A DNA stretch of 64,000 bases from Echinococcus granulosus (lineage: Eukaryota > Platyhelminthes > Cestoda > Cyclophyllidea > Taeniidae): contig NW_020170386.1 in NCBI RefSeq assembly GCF_000524195.1, forward strand, positions 1,729,949 through 1,793,948, written 5' to 3'. Of the stretch, positions 1 through 11,700 are shown piece by piece. Each line of letters starts with the position of its first letter. Within the stretch, counting starts at the first letter, position 1. The notes under the pieces were generated by a model that was not told the origin of the DNA, searched no databases, and saw only the letters and a program-made list of their open reading frames with translations. The position numbers and the translations under genes are program-made.

Positions 1-168
1 ATGGTGAACTTTGTAAAGCCAAATTTACTGGGATCTGCTAGGGAATTCGCCAACCGTTTCGTGAATCCAATCAAGAATGGTCAACATTCGAACTCCACCC
101 AACGCGATGTTCAGCTTATGAAGAAGCGCGCCCATGTCCTTTTTAAAACTCTGGATGGATGCGTACAA
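1..168 (+). CDS. ATRX: ATRX exon: post-lobe-1 segment
   Basis: Frame 1, ending at the donor CAA|GTAAGG with the codon complete (phase 0). It encodes the conserved MVNFVKPNLLGS...KKRAHVLF...GCVQ block between the two helicase lobes of ATRX proteins. The 5' border is outside the window. Confidence 0.9.
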
Positions 169-3100
169 GTAAGGGCTGTCGCCTTTTACTGTTTATTAAA
201 TTACACTAGTTTCTAATTTTTTAGTCTCTGCAGACTACCTGCTTAGCCGATTCAATATAATTTGTACTTCGTTTTTTTACCGTCGTCCAACTCCTAGGAG
301 TCATAGGTTCGCAATTTGCTTCTCATTTCTCAGCTTTCCAATTAATATAGTTCATTCGTGGTTCTTGCTCATTGATTAATTTACCCCTTTAAAATGGGGA
401 ATTCATGAACGGTGAAAAATGGCACTCCTCACAATTGGCTAATGTAGGATGTGTGCACAAAGTTTGGATTGTTATAACGAATAGGTAGTCTGTCTGATGA
501 AATGAGCCCTTTGACAGTGAGCCACTGACAATTAGAGTTTCTGGGAATACTTGAATAATCTTACTTTATCTTCTGACAACAATGACCGTGGTTTCATTTC
601 CTACTAAGTCTGATCAAGGATAACCTGTTCCATCTCATTAGCTCGGACCTTAGTCGTGAATCATTAAATAGTTTAATGGATCATTTTAGGCTGCATTCAC
701 AAAGCCAGGCATATTTGCGCTAATTATCTCGATTCCACTTATGAGTTTCCATCAGTTTGCTCTATCTACTCTATCTGAATAAACTTGATTTGTCAACAAA
801 AACTTTCCTTTAATCTGCGAATGCTTTAACCTTTCTTTGGTGTTAACAGGCTTATATAATTTTCGTTTTAGAGGAGAGACTACGGTTGCCTGACGCAATA
901 TCTCCCTCCGCGATTGGAATATGTGCTGAAAATTCGCCTTTCCAGCGTACAGTGCGAATTATATCGGGCTTTTCTGCAGCACCGCCTGGAGGGGGGTGTG
1001 TCAGGCTCCAGTGACGACCAGCGAAATACCCTCTTCCGTGATCAGCAAACCCTTTATCGGGTGTGGACCCATCCGTACACCCTCCGAATGCACGAGACCC
1101 GTGAGGCTAGGAGGGTAAGTTCTTTTAAACACCATCTGCGTTAGGTGGGAGAGGGTTCTTTTCTCGTAAAATTTGGGCGTTTACACTCTTCTGTGGTCGA
1201 TGGATGAGCCAGTCAGTATTGTTACTTCCACTCATTACCAGTGCTTGTCTGAGTTCGTGTCTTTGTAAATTTGTACTATTTAAAAACTCCGGTGTTGCAT
1301 AAATCATAGAAACAGACGTAGGGATCAGTTTGTTTTGTTGCGTACGCTATTTCGATGACTAATTACGATATGAGTGTGTTTATTTCTTGGCATTGTTACT
1401 TGGGGCCATTAAATTGCTATCCACCTTGACCTTACTTCCACATATCCATACATTCGCTCGTCTTTGCACCGTCCCGTACCACTGATGCAGAACGGTGGTT
1501 ATTTTCGAATGATGGCACTGATGATACCGCTTCGCGTTCCACAGAACGTATGCGGGCGTTAGGATTTGTCGATATCAAGAGCATCACCTAGAATTACATC
1601 ACTATTGGAAATCAGAAGTTAGTAGGTGAAAGAGTATATCCACATTGCTCTACTAAAATTCGCATTTGTTACCGAAAGTTGCTACGTGAATTGCTCACAT
1701 GTCCTTTTACCTAGCAGAGGAATTTGACCTTCTAATAAAGGAATAAAGAAATTTGATCTGTCATTCGTCACTACTGTTGAGCAGCCATTATACACACGGA
1801 CGCTAGCAAAATGCTACAATTTGTTAGGTTCCCTCACTTCAATGTTTTAGTCACATTTTGCCAGTGTCACTGAAGCTGTATATTGAATTGCTACTTTTAA
1901 ATCTTTGAGTTCGTACTGATGTTCCGCCATTTTCAGCTTCTACTAGAGGATTCGACGAGTGAGGACGAAGAAAAAGTGGATGAAGATGAAAGTAGCACTA
2001 GTGTTTCTGAGTTGGAAACCGATTCTGGTGGAACCGTCAATTCCAGATCGAAATCCGTTTCTTCCAGTTCAGACGTTGTTGCGACCAAGATTACCCTAGC
2101 GTCTTCTCGTTCAACACGAGCGCGACTCCGACAAATGCGAAGAAACGCGAGTGTCGTGGACATCTTGGACAGCGAAGATGAGACCAACCAGCTTGCGTCC
2201 ACAGTCGTAGGGGAAGGATTGGGTACTGAGAAACGGGTCAACGGCAAACCCGATAACGCGAGTGAAAGCGATTTGCTAAAGCCTTGGTGGTATTCCTTCT
2301 ACCGAGATGAATACGATCTACGAATTGATGTGGGCGCCAAGTTGAGTACCCTCTTCTTCATTCTCAAAAAGTGCTCCGAAATCGGTGATAAAGTCCTTGT
2401 CTTCTCGCAGAGTCTATTTTCTCTTGATCTCATCGAGTGGTTCCTTGCAGCCATCGACAGGCAGTGGTGCATGTCTCAGGTCAGCTACTCTGCCTTTTCC
2501 AGAACTTCGGATTGCTTGATAACATTGATATATCTTAAACGTCTGGTTTTCCAACCTCTACTGAGGGGTTTGTCGTTTCTTTACATCACGAGTGTCATTT
2601 TTCATGCGCGTAGTAGGGGCCATGGAATCTTGTTCGGGCTGGGTAATGCTTTGGAGCGTGCATTATGGGATGTACTTGTTTGCTGATTTTTCTCATTGAC
2701 CGGCATATTGTGATGTTTCTGAAAAGCCCTTTCATCTTTGGGGTTCTCTCCTTTAACAGTTGATGAGACGAGGAGAACACTCTTACGGATTCTAAGTAGA
2801 TGTTCGGACTTTAATATATTTGTGGCAATTCAGTATCATTGTTAATTCGAAGAATTTCCATGATTGGATAAATTGTGACAACATTCGATGAGGTGTTTGT
2901 TTTAGGGTCTGGAAGTGGATACAAATTCGAAGCAATCACAGGAGCTGGACAAGCTTCTTCAATCAGAGGCATTTGAGATGCCTTCTCTGGTGGACTACTT
3001 CTCAGACATGGATCGAAACACCTGGCGGCGTGGTTATGACTACGAACGGATCGATGGAAGTCTTTCAGCGGTCCAACGGAATTCTTTACAGACTCGATTT

Positions 3101-5797
3101 AATAGCCCAAGCCAACGTTTCCGTTTGTTGATCATCTCAACCAAAGCGGGTGGTTTGGGTGTCAATTTAACCGCGGCGAATCGTTTAGTTATTTTTGATG
3201 TGTCCTGGAATCCCAGCCACGATGTACAGTCCATATTTAGGAGCTATCGGTTTGGCCAGACCAAGCCTGTTTATATATACCGCATGGTTGCACAGGGCAC
3301 GATGGAAGAGAAGATGTATGATCGTCAAGTATGTTGCATGTGTGTGGTGCCTTCACAAATATTTTTAGAATCGTAAATTTGTGCTCACTGTTACTAACCA
3401 TTCCCTTTATTATTCTTTTTAAACGTTGAGTTTAATGATTGAAATCGCGTCATCCTTTGATATGGACCACATTGTTTCAAGGACAGATTTGCGCCACATT
3501 GATAATCTTGCAAACGTTTTCTCACAATAAACCTGCGTGGACCTACATTAGTAGCGACTATGGCCTAATTTCTTTATACTGTATTTTTAACGATTGCCGT
3601 AAACAGTTAGCGGACCTAAATCTTGTTTTTTATAATGCCATTATATCATTTTTAATAAGATCATATGTAATGCTTTTTTAATGGCCATTAAAAAATCGCG
3701 CCAACTTTCATAATTGCGTTAATTTTAAAGCATGGAACAGCATTTCAATAAAATCCCTTATTTTATGATCCGGTAATCCCTGTTAGTAGTTTTCTACACT
3801 TGGTTCTCAGCATTTTTGGCTGAACTTTCCCGTATGTTCCATTTTAATCTTCGCAGGTGACGAAGCAGTCACTCGCATTGCGTGTTATCGACGAACAGCA
3901 GATTGACAGGCACTTCAAAGAAGAAGACCTAAGGGAGCTTTACACATTCGATCCGGATGCATGGGATGTCGCAACAGCGGAGAAGAGATCTCCGCCAGTT
4001 CTTCCTAGGGATCGTCTGCTCGCCGATCTTCTTTCGGACCATCCCAACCTTGTGGTCAGCTACCATAACCACGACTCTCTGTTGGAAAACCGGCTGGACG
4101 AAGGTCTGTCTGAGGCCGAGCGGGCTGAGGCTTGGCGCGAGTACGAGGAGGAGAAGCGCGTGGGTCGCCCGATGACTGACTACCAACGACTTCTTCTCAA
4201 CAATCCAGAGGCCGCCGCGGCGTTGATGGCTCAGCGACAACGAATTGAGGAGGAGCAGCGTCAGCGCATGATGGCTATGGCCGCTGCCTACGCTGCTGCC
4301 ACCGCCAGCAATCGGATGCCCTATGCGTCAATTAACCCCAGTCCACTCGGACTCATTGACTCCATGTACACCACCGTGTCAGCCCACACTCTCACTTCTC
4401 ACCGACCAGAGCCCTCCTCTGGTTCCAGGCCACCGCAGCAACAACAGCGAGGTTAGTTGTTATTCTATTTGCCTTGTGCTAGGATACCATTCGAGCATAA
4501 TTCCATCCTTTCAAGTGCTTGATGCTAACAGGAAGTTGTGCTTCTGTTGATGTTTTGGCTCGAATTCTTTTTACTTGATGCATCTTAGATATTCATTGTT
4601 TTAAAAAACTTTCCTATTGTTGCTGTCACGGATAAGATGATATTTGGTTACGGTACAATTCCTCGTATTCTTGATTGGCTTTCCCTCTTTGACTGAGATT
4701 TAATTTTGTGTCTGATTAATCAAAAAATCCGTTTTTTGCAATCCTTTAATACGGTGGCTAACAATGAAAAGGTAGGAACTCTGCTAGCCTGCCCCATTCA
4801 TTCTCAAAGCTACCAATTTATTATGGCTTTAGAGGCTTTGCGCCCGATTGCTCCCAGGTTGGGGACTCTGAATCCTCAATTGCGTAAGCGAGGTAACCTG
4901 AGTTTACACTTAGTGTGCGCTCCAGCTTGCTTAACTACTGCACCGCTCCGCGCCTAAATGTGGTTTTTTATGTTTTTGAGTCTTTTGATTTTCTTTTCGC
5001 AAAGGGTTATCCGCTTATTAATGCGCTTTTGCGTAGCCGTAGCACAAAACGGCTACAATGAGTCCCCCACGGAGGGTTTTTTCCTTTTCACCACCGAAGA
5101 TTTTGTGACTGCTGAACAAAAATCACTAGTCTGTTTAGCGGGAGGAAATCGACATCGTCGCAATGGCCAGTTTTCTTCCAGCTACGACCTTAGTTTTGTC
5201 CTTAGTAAATTATCAGCAAGCTTTTTTCCCGGGCCACTCCTACGAGAATGTATTTGACCTAGTAGGATTATTACGAGAGTGCTCAGTGGTCCTTAATTTT
5301 TTTTCCACTTGTACATTGAGGTAATTTGGTCTTCATCCAAGCCTTCATGCTTCGCTTTAACATCCCTGTTTTCGCCTTGATGATCCATATCCGGCTTCGC
5401 GCTTTCTTTAATCCCGATGATGGTTGTTTGCGTTGTGATGCAGTGTGGGTGCATTCTAGATGTCTTCTGGGAATCCTTCAATGCGATGCGCAACATGCTG
5501 TTGACTCGATACCCGATGCTGGCGCGGTCTCCAAGCACGCTTCACGATATGGCCTTGCGCCTCTTTGTGAACAGTGTAGCTGGCAACGTGGCCGCTCAAA
5601 ACACTCTAGCCATCCCACACACCGTGGCACCGCCTTCTTCCTCCTCTATGCCCTCCTCTTCCGCCGCTGCCGCCTCTAACATCACTGTGGAGCGCTATCC
5701 TGCTCCCAACTTCTCCGAGCCCGTAATCCCCACATCAACTATCGCCAGTACTCCTGTGGTCGTGGACGTTGACGACTCCTCAAATGACGACTCCTGA
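1..5797 (+). CDS. ATRX: ATRX/XNP-like SNF2 chromatin remodeller, 3' part (gene runs off left edge)
   Basis: C-terminal half of a SWI/SNF2-family ATP-dependent DNA translocase acting in nuclear chromatin. Exons read: 1-168 (partial), 872-1114, 1937-2479, 2906-3328, 3857-4451, probably 4833-4892, and 5460-5797; phases agree and give about 789 residues. The open frame starts at the first base, and the MVNF there is an internal ATRX motif, not a start codon. The second RecA lobe is present: motif IV-like DKVLVFSQSL, motif V STKAGGLGVNL and motif VI QSIFRSYRFGQ. The stretches MVNFVKPNLLGSAREF and MYDRQVTKQSLALRVIDEQ follow ATRX rather than RAD54L2/ARIP4. The ATP-binding lobe (Walker A, DEAH) and any ADD finger lie left of the window. 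The protein ends in a Ser/Asp-rich tail at TGA 5795-5797. Family assignment is secure; the last two exon boundaries are not. Confidence 0.92.
872..1114 (+). CDS. ATRX: ATRX exon: inter-lobe region
   Basis: Acceptor TTTTAG|AGG and donor AGG|GTAAGT, 81 codons, phase 0 at both ends. It encodes RRDYGCLTQYLPPRLEYVLK and the RVWTHPYTLR block that precedes the acidic linker in ATRX proteins. The ATG-less upstream border was set by the acceptor and by continuity with the preceding GCVQ. Confidence 0.88.
1937..2479 (+). CDS. ATRX: ATRX exon: acidic Ser-rich linker and start of helicase C lobe
   Basis: Acceptor TTTTCAG|CTT, donor CAG|GTCAGC, 181 codons, phase 0. The first half is rich in Ser, Glu and Asp (EDSTSEDEEKVDEDESSTS), matching the acidic insertion that ATRX proteins carry inside the motor. 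The second half holds GDKVLVFSQSLFSLDLIEWF, the first strand of the helicase C lobe. The donor is less standard than the others, so the 3' border is a little less certain. Confidence 0.86.
2906..3328 (+). CDS. ATRX: ATRX exon: helicase motifs V and VI
   Basis: Acceptor TTTTAG|GGT, donor CAA|GTATGT, 141 codons, phase 0. It contains the YERIDGS turn, motif V STKAGGLGVNL, and motif VI QSIFRSYRFGQTKPVYIYR with its arginine finger, then EEKMYDRQ. All catalytic residues expected in this lobe are intact, so the motor does not look decayed. Confidence 0.93.
3674..3695. repeat. 22-nt perfect palindrome in an ATRX intron
   Basis: TTTTTTAATGG followed by its exact reverse complement CCATTAAAAAA, with no spacer. 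It lies in the intron between the motif VI exon and the brace exon. Could be chance in AT-rich DNA. Confidence 0.6.
3857..4451 (+). CDS. ATRX: ATRX exon: post-helicase brace and Ala/Gln-rich segment
   Basis: Acceptor TCGCAG|GTG in phase 0; probable donor CGAG|GTTAGT leaves phase 1. It opens with VTKQSLALRVIDEQQIDRHF, continuous with MYDRQ of the previous exon, then ELYTFDPD, LLADLLSDHPNLV, YHNHDSLLENRL and EAERAEAWREYEEEK, all matching the ATRX C-terminal brace. The last 90 residues are Ala-, Met- and Gln-rich (ending PPQQQQR) and look disordered. Reading through the donor meets a stop within one codon. Confidence 0.88.
4833..4892 (+). CDS. ATRX: Possible 60-nt ATRX micro-exon
   Basis: Bounded by GGCTTTAG|AGGC and CGAG|GTAACC, with phase 1 at both ends, so it fits between the neighbouring exons without changing frame. 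It would add EALRPIAPRLGTLNPQLRKR. It may also be skipped or spurious, because joining 4451 to 5460 directly is equally in frame. Confidence 0.4.
5460..5797 (+). CDS. ATRX: ATRX last exon, C-terminus
   Basis: The acceptor ATTCTAG|ATGTC gives an exon entering in phase 1, completing a GAT codon and reading DVFWESFNAMRNMLL through to TGA. A second acceptor 16 nt upstream (GATGCAG|TGTG, exon from 5444) has a better context but would need phase 0. The tail is Ser/Ala/Pro-rich and ends VVVDVDDSSNDDS. No canonical AATAAA was found in the next 200 nt. Confidence 0.7.
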
Positions 5798-8700
5798 GCA
5801 TTTATAGCCTCTTCTCTGTACAAAACCCTATCTACTTTGAAGGAATACCTTGCCTTTTGTACAGTATTTGACTCCCCCTTGCCATATTACTACTTATTTT
5901 CAGTTATAATTTCTGCATACATTTGTTCCCCATGGACACTATTGTCCCGAAGTGTTATCATTATCATCGTGTGCGTGCCAATTCTATCCCCCCATGCTCT
6001 TCCCTGAACCCGCCAACTCATTTGGAATCAACGTGTAGGTTAGATATTTCGCTTCTTACTCGATTATGTCATATCCGATCTAGTATCACCTAGGTTGCAA
6101 CCTTAAGCACTGATTATATATGCATTCTGGTTGCAGTGGTAATACTTGGAGCCTTCCGATTAGACAACTTCTGGGGCCTCGTCCCAAAGGTATCCCCGTT
6201 CGACTCTCGGTGGTACCATAGATTTCAGAGAATGCTTCTAGGGTAGATTCGACCCGTTATTTTTGCAGCTAGGGCTTTTCACGTGGTCTGATCAGAATGC
6301 TAGTTTGCACAATTGGCTGGTAATTGGGCGGACCACGTAAACGACGGAGGTGGAGGTCGACCTACCAACTTAATCGCAATTCACCCTACCCCACCCAAGA
6401 GGGTGTTGTGGCAACTTTGTCAGTCCATCGATCGTCCACTGGTGCATTTGGTAGCTTGACCAATCAGAAGCGGGCCAGTGTGACAGACAGGTCTGCAAGA
6501 CGAGTGTGAGATTGGAGAGCCAAACAGGCGTAGCCAATAGGAAAGTCGCTCTGCCATACGTCACTTCGTGAAACGATGCGTTGGTGTTAGTACGCCAATG
6601 GATCTGGCGTGCAATTGCGTGGACCTCACGCGTAACTGAAAGGCGGCTTATGGTATGGCGCCGGGGTTAGTCAGGCATCGATAGTGCTTCAGTGGCGCAT
6701 CAGCACCTGCGAGTCCGATTGTCTCTTGTGATATCGCAACTCAAATGCCCCATCTAGGCGGACAGATCGTTGAGACACGGGAATAGGTGTGCACTAACCC
6801 ACTTCCGAGATAAGTCCTAATCACTTGCCAATAGTTGGGACTTCAGAACATGTTGGGAGTGTGTAGTGGACGTGGTTGCCCGGCCCACAGTGCACACAAA
6901 ATCCCGTCCGTACGAGCCACAAAAACACGAGAAATAATGCAGAAGGTGGCTACCCTCCAGTAGAAGGGTGAACCAAGCACCAGCAATCGTCTGGCGCTTC
7001 TTGGCATGGCAGCCTGTTACCACGAATTTTCCGAGCTAGGTTATGAGGGACGTTCTTCATCCCAACGAATAACGACGTTCACGCAGCGTGTTTACCAAGG
7101 CCTAGATGTCTCAGAACACGTGGGTGGAGTGATTCACATATTAATCCACAAAATGCATAGAATAAATGTGAAGACGAGTAATGGACGTGAGCCGTGGTCG
7201 GGGCGTCTCACCCACCCTCGTAACGCAGTTCTCGCTGGTACTAGGGTGCGTCGTCCAAGCCTAAATGGGAATATTAGGAATAGATAACGGTAACCTATGC
7301 TGACAGCTTATTATCACCAGCATTAGAGAGCGTTAGAACTAGCAAGACATGAGGACATGGGGACAAGCGCCACAAAACTAGAACAATTCGAATAAACTTA
7401 TCACACGGAGCCAAATCTGCTGCAAGATGGCGAAAGAACGTGCAATACATCAACCGATGTAAATGCATAAACTTTCACCGTTGTGCAACAGAGACCAATC
7501 GAGCGATGAAACCCTAGCCTGTAATGCAGTTGACGGCTCCGACAGATCACTAAAACAAATTTTGCGAAACCAATAAATTTTTTAAGAATAACGCAAAACT
7601 AAGAACAAAGTCCATTAACAAGGTTAAAAAAATAGCTGAGTTTAAATCTTTACTTTTTACTGTTAAACATACTGGATCACATAAGGCCTTAGTATAAATG
7701 CTGTGTGAAATGTAATAATTTAATTTGACCATTTAACCTTAAAGTTATGCCAAAATCGCAAATTAATACTAAATACTTTAAGAGGAATATGCTGTGATGG
7801 ATTTTTTACTATTTTGAGCAAGTGGGATGAGTTTTATAACTGATTTCTGATTACTTATATTTAGGAAGCCTTTTTGTAAATTCATGCGTTTTTTAACAAC
7901 CACAAATTAGTTAATGTTACAGAATCCATCTGCAAGGAGTAATCTTCCCCCTGCAGATTGGCCAGTCTGTCTTCACTGGGTGGACTGGCCTTCGAGCCAT
8001 GTCAATGTCCCCAAGCCCTACTGTGTCAAACACATAGTCTGGCCAAGCATTATGGTTTCTCTCATCTTCAGACAAGTCTCGAGGACCTACTATAGCAATT
8101 CATTACACGTCTTTTCTTCTCTTGAGCGTTGTCACCAACGCTCCCTCTTGTCAACCTTCATTGTCGGAAATCACAATGTAGACGGGACTCGTAAAACCAA
8201 TAGTGAATCGATAGCGGCTCCATTGTATCTGAAGTTTAATCCTATTTGTGAAATGCGCCGGCTTTATGCTACTCACTAAGGAGATCATCTCCTATCCCAT
8301 TCCATATTCGTAAGAACACTGCCTAAAAGTAGATCCCCTTAATAAAATGTAAGACTTAAAGCAGTTTTACGAGGATGATGTCTCGCATCTAGTCTTTCCT
8401 GCCACTTCATTTACATTTTTGTGCTGCCCAGCCATCTGTCTGGGTTCTCTTCAACTAGTAGAACGTAGAGAGGATACCGCTTGTTTACTTAATTGCCCTA
8501 TTTTTGTGGTAGCCGTGAAAGCTCCATAATGCCTTTTTCAAATGGTGTAGGTCTTTTACTTGTTCATTTTTTAATGGCATTCTCGCGGAACACGGGATTG
8601 AAGTCAGTACAAAAGGCAAAACTCATTTTTGAGCCTTTTGTTTCAGATTTATCTATCCGCGCCTGATTTCCCCCTTCCGTCATGTTACGATATGGTATTC

Positions 8701-11700
8701 AGCCAGGGGAATCAGGATAGTCGTTCTTTTGGATCTGTTTTCCTTGCTGCTGCCACCGATATAGCGCCTCTAGTCTTCCCTGAAGTTGTAAGGGGCCAAA
8801 GTACCGTGACATGTTTTACTAGTGTACGGAAGGGCTGGGAGCCGGATGGAAGTGCAGCTGGGTGGGGACTCAATGGCCCATGTAATTAACCACAAGGTCA
8901 AATAAAGTATAAATTGGCTACCGTTAATTAGGACGAATGTTCCCTGTTAATTTACACGTTAAAAGTATTTTCAAAAGTCAAATTGCATAATTTTGTGTTG
9001 TGAGTAATGCTTTATATCAGCCAAATTCTTCTCTGAAGTAGTATTGAGCTATATCAGTATTAAATAATATTTATCATTAACATATAAATGTGTAAGAGAT
9101 AACAGGCATGACTTCCCAACCTACCATTAAGACGAAGTTCATAATATAAAGCGTAAAGAGTACGCGTAGATAACCATGCAATGAAACAAATGTCAAATTA
9201 CTATTGTAAATGGACTAAACGGCCGATAAAGCAGCTTTAGTTTCATCTTGATAACTGCAGCACCGCGCGTCATCATTGAGGATGTCATAAAGCATTTCGT
9301 GGTGGCGCGTGGTGTGACGGGTTCTGAAACCCATTGGGACTGACGAGTACCCACACTTGACGTACATCCAAAGAGACGTAGCGTGACTACATCAATACAC
9401 AAAAATATCAACTTTAACATTTACTAAAGCATTTAAAGTCATTTATTTGATATTTATCCAAATTACAAATAGTGGTGTAAAACTCCGAACCTTTGGGAAG
9501 ATTTGTGTGGGAATACAATACCAATATCACAGCTTTACATGCAATAATTACTGCTACCACATCGTCTTATATGGATGTTTTATCTTAGTACAATAAAAGA
9601 AGTCCTAGAAAATACATAAATTTATTTAAATGCTATATGAAGCCACCGGCGTCGACACAGATTTTCCGAAAGTGGCGGAATGAATAGGCTTTGAAAAACT
9701 GTTTGTAGTTTCCACTTCCATCAATTCTGCTTTAAATCATCCTCTCTTCATCACCGAAGCAGCGATCCAGGTAAAGCTGCTTGAAACGGAATCGGATAAC
9801 CCGCTTGAACAAGATAACGCCACAAAGATGCAAGGTAATGGGAACCTAACTGCCGGTGGTGGTGACCCTTGTACATTGTTACAGGCGAGGTCCGAGTGGG
9901 GGAGAACAAAGCCATATTCCGTACTCTTGGTTGTGTAAATTTCATTACAAACAATGGGCGTATCTTTTATCAGAAGTGTCACAACCGTCACGCCCATTTA
10001 TGAACAATAGAATGATACAATAAGGTATACTCACGTAAATGCTGAGTACTAAGCATTAAAAAGACATTTCATCCATACAAAGTCTAGAAGAAATTGTATG
10101 CGGTCAGATCAAGGAAATACACATATGGGCTCACAAACATCCGAGCATGCATGACATTCACGAGTAATGGCCATCTTATAAAAGACTTTTTTCGTTGAAC
10201 ACACAAATTACAGAGACTTCATAACACTGAATACTTCCGTGTAACTGTGTAACCATTTAAAAAAAGGTATTTTAAACAGTATTCACCTCCATAGCATTAA
10301 TTCTAACTTTAGTAAGTTAAAGACGAGCAGATCTTTAGCACATTATCTAACGATTGTCAGGGTGTACCTTTGGGACTCATCTCTGTCTGCCATATCTGTG
10401 TGTTTGTAGTAAAAGACTTGAGGAGTCTCGCAAATGCACCACGAGGCGCAATTTGGAACTTTTTTGTTTGACTGTTACCACAATTGCAGGGACCGTTAAC
10501 ATAAAAGGCGCTTGTTATGCTACTAGGTACCAAAATTTGTGAGGCTGTAGGGACATAGATTGGAATTGGGTTAAGCCTTTCCAAGTACGCCTAGGTTCCG
10601 CGTTGATGCATCAAATAATGGGAGATAGTCACTTTCAAAATCATTCTGTGATTATGTATTTGTCCAACATATCGCACATTGATTCCCTACCACTCTGCAA
10701 AATATTGCGATAGTTCAACATCAAATAAATTGTCAAATGGAATTAATGATAAGATTAAACCAAGATGCAGCATTTTTACGTGTTTTGCAATATTAGTGAC
10801 TGAATAAATCGGAACCGGAAGTTTAGCTTTAAGGAAGGGCGTTTTCCCAGCAGAATTCGTTTTAGGTAGGGAAAGGTGTTTAAGCTCTGGGAAGTGATTG
10901 GGCTGCTACGTGCACGATAATGTGCTTCAAGGTGGCAACTTACTCTCACTAGCCCAAACCAACTGAGAGAGCGGAATGCAGAGCAGTTCAAGTTGACAGT
11001 TGCGCCTGCTGACATTTTAATTCTGCAGCCATTACACAAAGACAAGGAGAAAACTTAAAGCCAAGTGAACAAGCCAATCTTGTAGAGCGGCAATTGAGGC
11101 GATGCGAATGCCGTTCAGTAACAGGGGCAACAATAGTAGAAAATGGAAAAAGAGGAAGAATCACATTAAAAATGAGCTCAAATTACCGCTAGTAATTTAC
11201 ACGTGATGCAATTATGAAAGCTAAATTAAGGAAACTCTCTAACCGCAATATTTCAAAATAGAGGAACTGGGTTAGACTGATCATCGAATTGCCATTAGTC
11301 AGCACGGGAAAGTGGGCTTGAGATATTTCCCACATAACTTTTGTACTTACCACCCGAATTGTTGAAAGTTGGCCGAACAACTTAAGGCAGTTGAGTCACT
11401 CAAATGCCTCCATCATTGCACTAGCTGTTAATCATAATAAAAAAGGAAAAAAATTGGGAATTAGTACGTAGTCAGCACATTTAATCGAGCAAAGTTTCTT
11501 TAGGCTTTGAATACCTATAAACATACCCATGGAATTTCAAGATATTTAGGTATTAGAAAGTGCAAACCCTAAATTAGGTGGGCGTTTAAATAAACTCCGA
11601 AAACTTTGCAGGGACTACCAAGCTACTCTCGTTGAAGTGCTGCGTAATTCCTGTATAGATGCACACCTGCACATGCAGTGAGGTACTTAAGTAACTCTAT

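Noticed and set aside
1933..2247. 104-codon ORF on the minus strand
   Set aside because: Exact antisense shadow of the Ser/Glu-rich ATRX exon; its Ser-rich composition comes from the codons on the other strand.
5326..5679. Alternative frame through the last ATRX exon
   Set aside because: Cys/Arg-rich reading that is not protein-like. The 5460 acceptor gives a consistent frame with an acidic Ser-rich end.
1..5797. RAD54L2/ARIP4 as the identity of the first gene
   Set aside because: The blocks MVNFVKPNLL, WTHP, GDKVLVFSQSLFSLDL and MYDRQVTKQSL follow ATRX more closely than the ARIP4 sequence I recall.
7914..8279. 121-codon plus-strand ORF
   Set aside because: No recognisable domain, low-quality composition, no splice context or partner exon. 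Treated as chance.
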